A stretch of DNA of 64,000 nucleotides, taken from the NCBI RefSeq assembly GCF_036699995.1, contig NZ_CP144906.1:5219001-5283000 (forward strand), written 5' to 3'. Made by a program: the position numbers and the translations under genes. Origin of the DNA: Clostridium beijerinckii (GTDB lineage Bacteria > Bacillota > Clostridia > Clostridiales > Clostridiaceae). The number at the start of each line of letters is the position of its first letter. Within the stretch, counting starts at the first letter, position 1. Below the pieces are notes generated by a model. The model did no database searches, was not told the DNA's origin, and saw only the letters and a list, made by a program, of their open reading frames with translations. This document shows, piece by piece, positions 61,714 through 64,000 of this stretch.

Positions 61714-63030
61714 TTATAATTTATAAATCTTCTCTCTATTATTAACAACATTTTTAGTTGCATTTCTAGTATCATAAACAACTTTAGCTCTAGACACAAT
61801 TGATTCGTAATCATAACAGCTATGATTTGTAGTTATAATTACTATATCAGACTCGTCTATAACCTCTTTCCAATCAACAGAATTATAAACCTTACCTTTA
61901 TATTTAGAAATTGGACAATAAGGGTCATTTACCATTAAATCAGCACCATTCTTTTCTAATAGCTCTATTACCTTGAATGCTGGAGATTCTCTATAATCAT
62001 CTATATCATTCTTATATGCAACTCCTAATAAAAGAACTTTAGCACCATTTAATGCCTTTTTATTCTTATTCAAAATCTTCATTACATTATCTAATACAAA
62101 TTCAGGCATAGAATCATTTATTTCTCCTGAAGTTTCTATTAATCTTGTGTGATAATCATATTCTTTTGCTTTCCACTCTAAGTAAAATGGATCAAGAGGA
62201 ATACAATGTCCACCTAAGCCTGGGCCTGGATAAAATGGCATAAATCCGTATGGCTTGGTCTTAGCTGCATCTATAACTTCCCATACATCTATTCCCATTC
62301 TATTACATAAAATAGCCATTTCGTTAGCTAATCCAATATTTATATTTCTAAATGTATTTTCCAATATCTTTTCCATTTCAGCTACGGCTGGAGATGATAC
62401 AGTATGGATATCTCCCTCTAATATATTTCTATATAATGCTGCTGCAACTTCTGTGCAATCAGGTGTGCAACCTCCAACAACTTTAGGAGTATTTTTAGTA
62501 TTAAAGTCCTTATTACCTGGATCAACTCTTTCTGGTGAAAAAGCTAAGAAAAAGTCTTCTCCGCACTTAAGTCCACTTTCTTCTAGTATTGGCTTAAGAA
62601 CTTCTTCTGTTGTTCCTGGATATGTAGTGCTTTCAAGAATAACAAGCATACCTTTATGTAGATATTGTGCAACGCTTTTTGTTGAATCTACAACATATGA
62701 TAAATCTGGTTGCTTATATAAATCTAATGGAGTAGGCACGCAAATACAAATAGTATCTACATCTTTAACAAAACTAAAGTCTGTAGTAGCTCTTAAAGTA
62801 TTTTCTTCTACTATCTTCTTTAAATTTTCATCTACTACATCTCCAATGTAGTTTTTCCCTTCATTAACCATGTTTACTTTTTGATCTTGAACATCAAATC
62901 CAATAGTTTGATAACCAGCATTAGCTTTTTCCACAGCTAATGGTAATCCAACATAACCAAGACCAACCACACCAACTTTTGCAGTTTTATTATTTATTTT
63001 GTCTAATAATTGTTGTTTTAATAATGACAT
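61714..63030 (-). CDS. wbpA: Nucleotide-sugar 6-dehydrogenase (WbpA/UDP-GlcNAc dehydrogenase type)
   Basis: The 438-residue enzyme oxidises a UDP-sugar at C6 to the uronic acid with NAD. It has the Rossmann motif VGVVGLGYVGLPLA, the central FAFSPERVDPG-like segment (LAFSPERVDPG), the catalytic Cys in GPGLGGHCIPLDP and the C-terminal LLGVAYKNDIDDYRESPA. The pattern and the WbpD- and WbpE-like genes just upstream favour UDP-GlcNAc (or UDP-ManNAc) over UDP-glucose. AGGAGG precedes the ATG. It is the last gene of the operon. Confidence 0.88.
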   Translation of the reverse strand: MSLLKQQLLDKINNKTAKVGVVGLGYVGLPLAVEKANAGYQTIGFDVQDQKVNMVNEGKNYIGDVVDENLKKIVEENTLRATTDFSFVKDVDTICICVPTPLDLYKQPDLSYVVDSTKSVAQYLHKGMLVILESTTYPGTTEEVLKPILEESGLKCGEDFFLAFSPERVDPGNKDFNTKNTPKVVGGCTPDCTEVAAALYRNILEGDIHTVSSPAVAEMEKILENTFRNINIGLANEMAILCNRMGIDVWEVIDAAKTKPYGFMPFYPGPGLGGHCIPLDPFYLEWKAKEYDYHTRLIETSGEINDSMPEFVLDNVMKILNKNKKALNGAKVLLLGVAYKNDIDDYRESPAFKVIELLEKNGADLMVNDPYCPISKYKGKVYNSVDWKEVIDESDIVIITTNHSCYDYESIVSRAKVVYDTRNATKNVVNNREKIYKL

Positions 63031-63142
63031 CTTATACCTCCTGTAATGTACGGTCTAAAATTTTATCCACAGAACATAATTTAATAAAAAGTTTTATTAA
63101 CAAATTACATAATGAAATGTTAATAAATAAAAACCTATTTTT

Positions 63143-63718
63143 CTAATCTATACATTCTACTTTTTCTCTATCTTTACTATACTTTTTCCCACAAGCTTCA
63201 CAAGTTGCATGCTCATCTTTAAAGTTCAACTTTTCTCCACATTCACATACATATCCCATTATACTTGCCGGATTACCTACCACTAAGGCATAATCAGGTA
63301 TGTGTTTAGTAACCACTGCTCCAGCACCTACTAATGCATATTTTCCTATATTATGGCCGCACACAATTGTTACATTAGCACCTATAGAAGCCCCTTTTCC
63401 AATTATAGTTTCCTTATACTCGCTTTTTCTTTCAATAAAGCTTCTCGGATTTACTACATTGGTAAACACACAAGATGGTCCCAAGAATACATAATCTTCA
63501 CAAATAACCCCTGTATATACAGACACATTATTTTGTATCTTTACTCCATCTCCAATTTTTACACCAGGCGATATTACAACGTTTTGACCTATATTACACT
63601 TTTCTCCAATTACAGAATTACTCATAATATGAGAGAAGTGCCAAATCTTCGTTCCGTCACCTATCACTACGTCGTTATCAATGTAACTTGATTCATGTAC
63701 AAAATAATTCTTATCCAT
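63143..63718 (-). CDS. wbpD: WbpD-like hexapeptide N-acetyltransferase
   Basis: The 191-residue protein is a left-handed beta-helix acetyltransferase with hexapeptide repeats (VVIGDGTKIWHFSHI, VVISPGVKIGDGVKIQNNV, ASIGANVTIVCGHNIGKY). The family acetylates the 3-amino group in UDP-2,3-diacetamido-uronic acid synthesis. The C-terminus has CECGEKL and CEACGKKY, a small zinc-ribbon-like pair seen in this group. GAGGG supports the ATG at 63718 over a GTG at 63733. It lies between wbpE-like and wbpA-like genes. Confidence 0.85.
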   Translation of the reverse strand: MDKNYFVHESSYIDNDVVIGDGTKIWHFSHIMSNSVIGEKCNIGQNVVISPGVKIGDGVKIQNNVSVYTGVICEDYVFLGPSCVFTNVVNPRSFIERKSEYKETIIGKGASIGANVTIVCGHNIGKYALVGAGAVVTKHIPDYALVVGNPASIMGYVCECGEKLNFKDEHATCEACGKKYSKDREKVECID

Positions 63719-63803
63719 AATTAACCCTCGCACTTATCAATATTTTCCTTAAGTAAACCTCAAGTTCAAAATATATAGGAATTTGCATATTACAATATTA
63801 ATA

Positions 63804-64000
63804 TTATGCCTTTATATTTTCAACTATATAATTTATTTCATTTTCTGTTAATTCTGGATAAACTGGTATTGCAAATGTTCTATGTGATAAATATTCTGCA
63901 ACCGGCATATCCCCTTCTTTATATCCTAGATCTTTATATACTTTTTGCAAATGTAATGGGACTGGATAATAAACTCCAGTTGCTATACCATTTTCTTTAA
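63804..64000 (-). CDS. wbpE: DegT/DnrJ/EryC1 (WbpE-like) aminotransferase, C-terminal fragment
   Basis: Only the last 65 codons lie in the window; the 5' part continues beyond the right edge. The translated end reads VYYPVPLHLQKVYKDLGY, then MPVAEYLSHRTFAIPVYPEL, which matches the C-terminus of PLP-dependent sugar aminotransferases such as WbpE. It would supply the 3-amino group that the WbpD-like enzyme acetylates. The stop lies 85 bp before the WbpD start. Confidence 0.8.
   Translation of the reverse strand, partial: KENGIATGVYYPVPLHLQKVYKDLGYKEGDMPVAEYLSHRTFAIPVYPELTENEINYIVENIKA

Noticed and set aside
62255..62851. 198-codon plus-strand frame
   Set aside because: It is antisense to the well-supported nucleotide-sugar dehydrogenase and shows no family motif or ribosome site.

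Overview
The window is AT-rich and reads as chromosome of a low-GC, motile, spore-forming Firmicute, most likely a Clostridium sensu stricto close to the C. beijerinckii/C. butyricum group. The signs are purine-rich Shine-Dalgarno sites, clostridial gene neighbourhoods (dnaE-pfkA-pyk; murB-rapZ-yvcK-whiA; ftsEX-ctpB-minJ-uvrBA), a Mn-catalase of coat type, WhiA, and a GerS-like protein. Species assignment is inference. All recognised genes but one lie on the minus strand, so the text below runs against the coordinates.

Region 1 (1-13.2 kb) is motility and chemotaxis: a transducer, then motA-motB, then cheA-mcp-cheR-cheB, then (after one plus-strand NarL-type regulator) cheY and a poly-HAMP transducer that runs off the left edge. 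No cheW, cheC or cheD lies in the window. The cheA and cheY leaders share a 12-bp motif.

Region 2 (13.4-23.4 kb) is accessory metabolism: a GH1 6-phospho-beta-glycosidase, a manganese catalase, a DUF362/ferredoxin protein, and a tight five-gene unit (two Gfo/Idh/MocA oxidoreductases, a TIM-barrel isomerase/epimerase, an AraC regulator and an AAC(3)-family acetyltransferase). That unit is preceded by a long, odd intergenic region with a perfect palindrome. I regard it as the best candidate for an undescribed catabolic pathway.

Region 3 (23.4-42.6 kb) is core: rlmCD, a structured non-coding stretch, then dnaE-pfkA-pyk, murB-rapZ-yvcK-whiA, uvrC, and a cell-envelope trio FHA-ftsW-pbpA.

Region 4 (42.9-55.4 kb) holds uvrB-uvrA with a LexA box and promoter before uvrB, the ftsE-ftsX-ctpB-minJ division/processing cluster, a YitT membrane protein and a split transketolase.

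Region 5 (55.5-64 kb) holds mazEF with a strong promoter, a GerS-like protein, nnr, acpS, a small conserved protein, a short SSB, a BrkB/YihY membrane protein, and the distal end of a nucleotide-sugar (WbpA-WbpD-WbpE type) surface-polysaccharide operon that continues past the right edge.

No tRNA, rRNA, CRISPR array, transposase or prophage gene was seen. Many gene starts were moved inward from the longest reading frame because a Shine-Dalgarno site lies between the two candidate codons; three genes (ftsW, pbpA and the 13.2-kb transducer) appear to use TTG.
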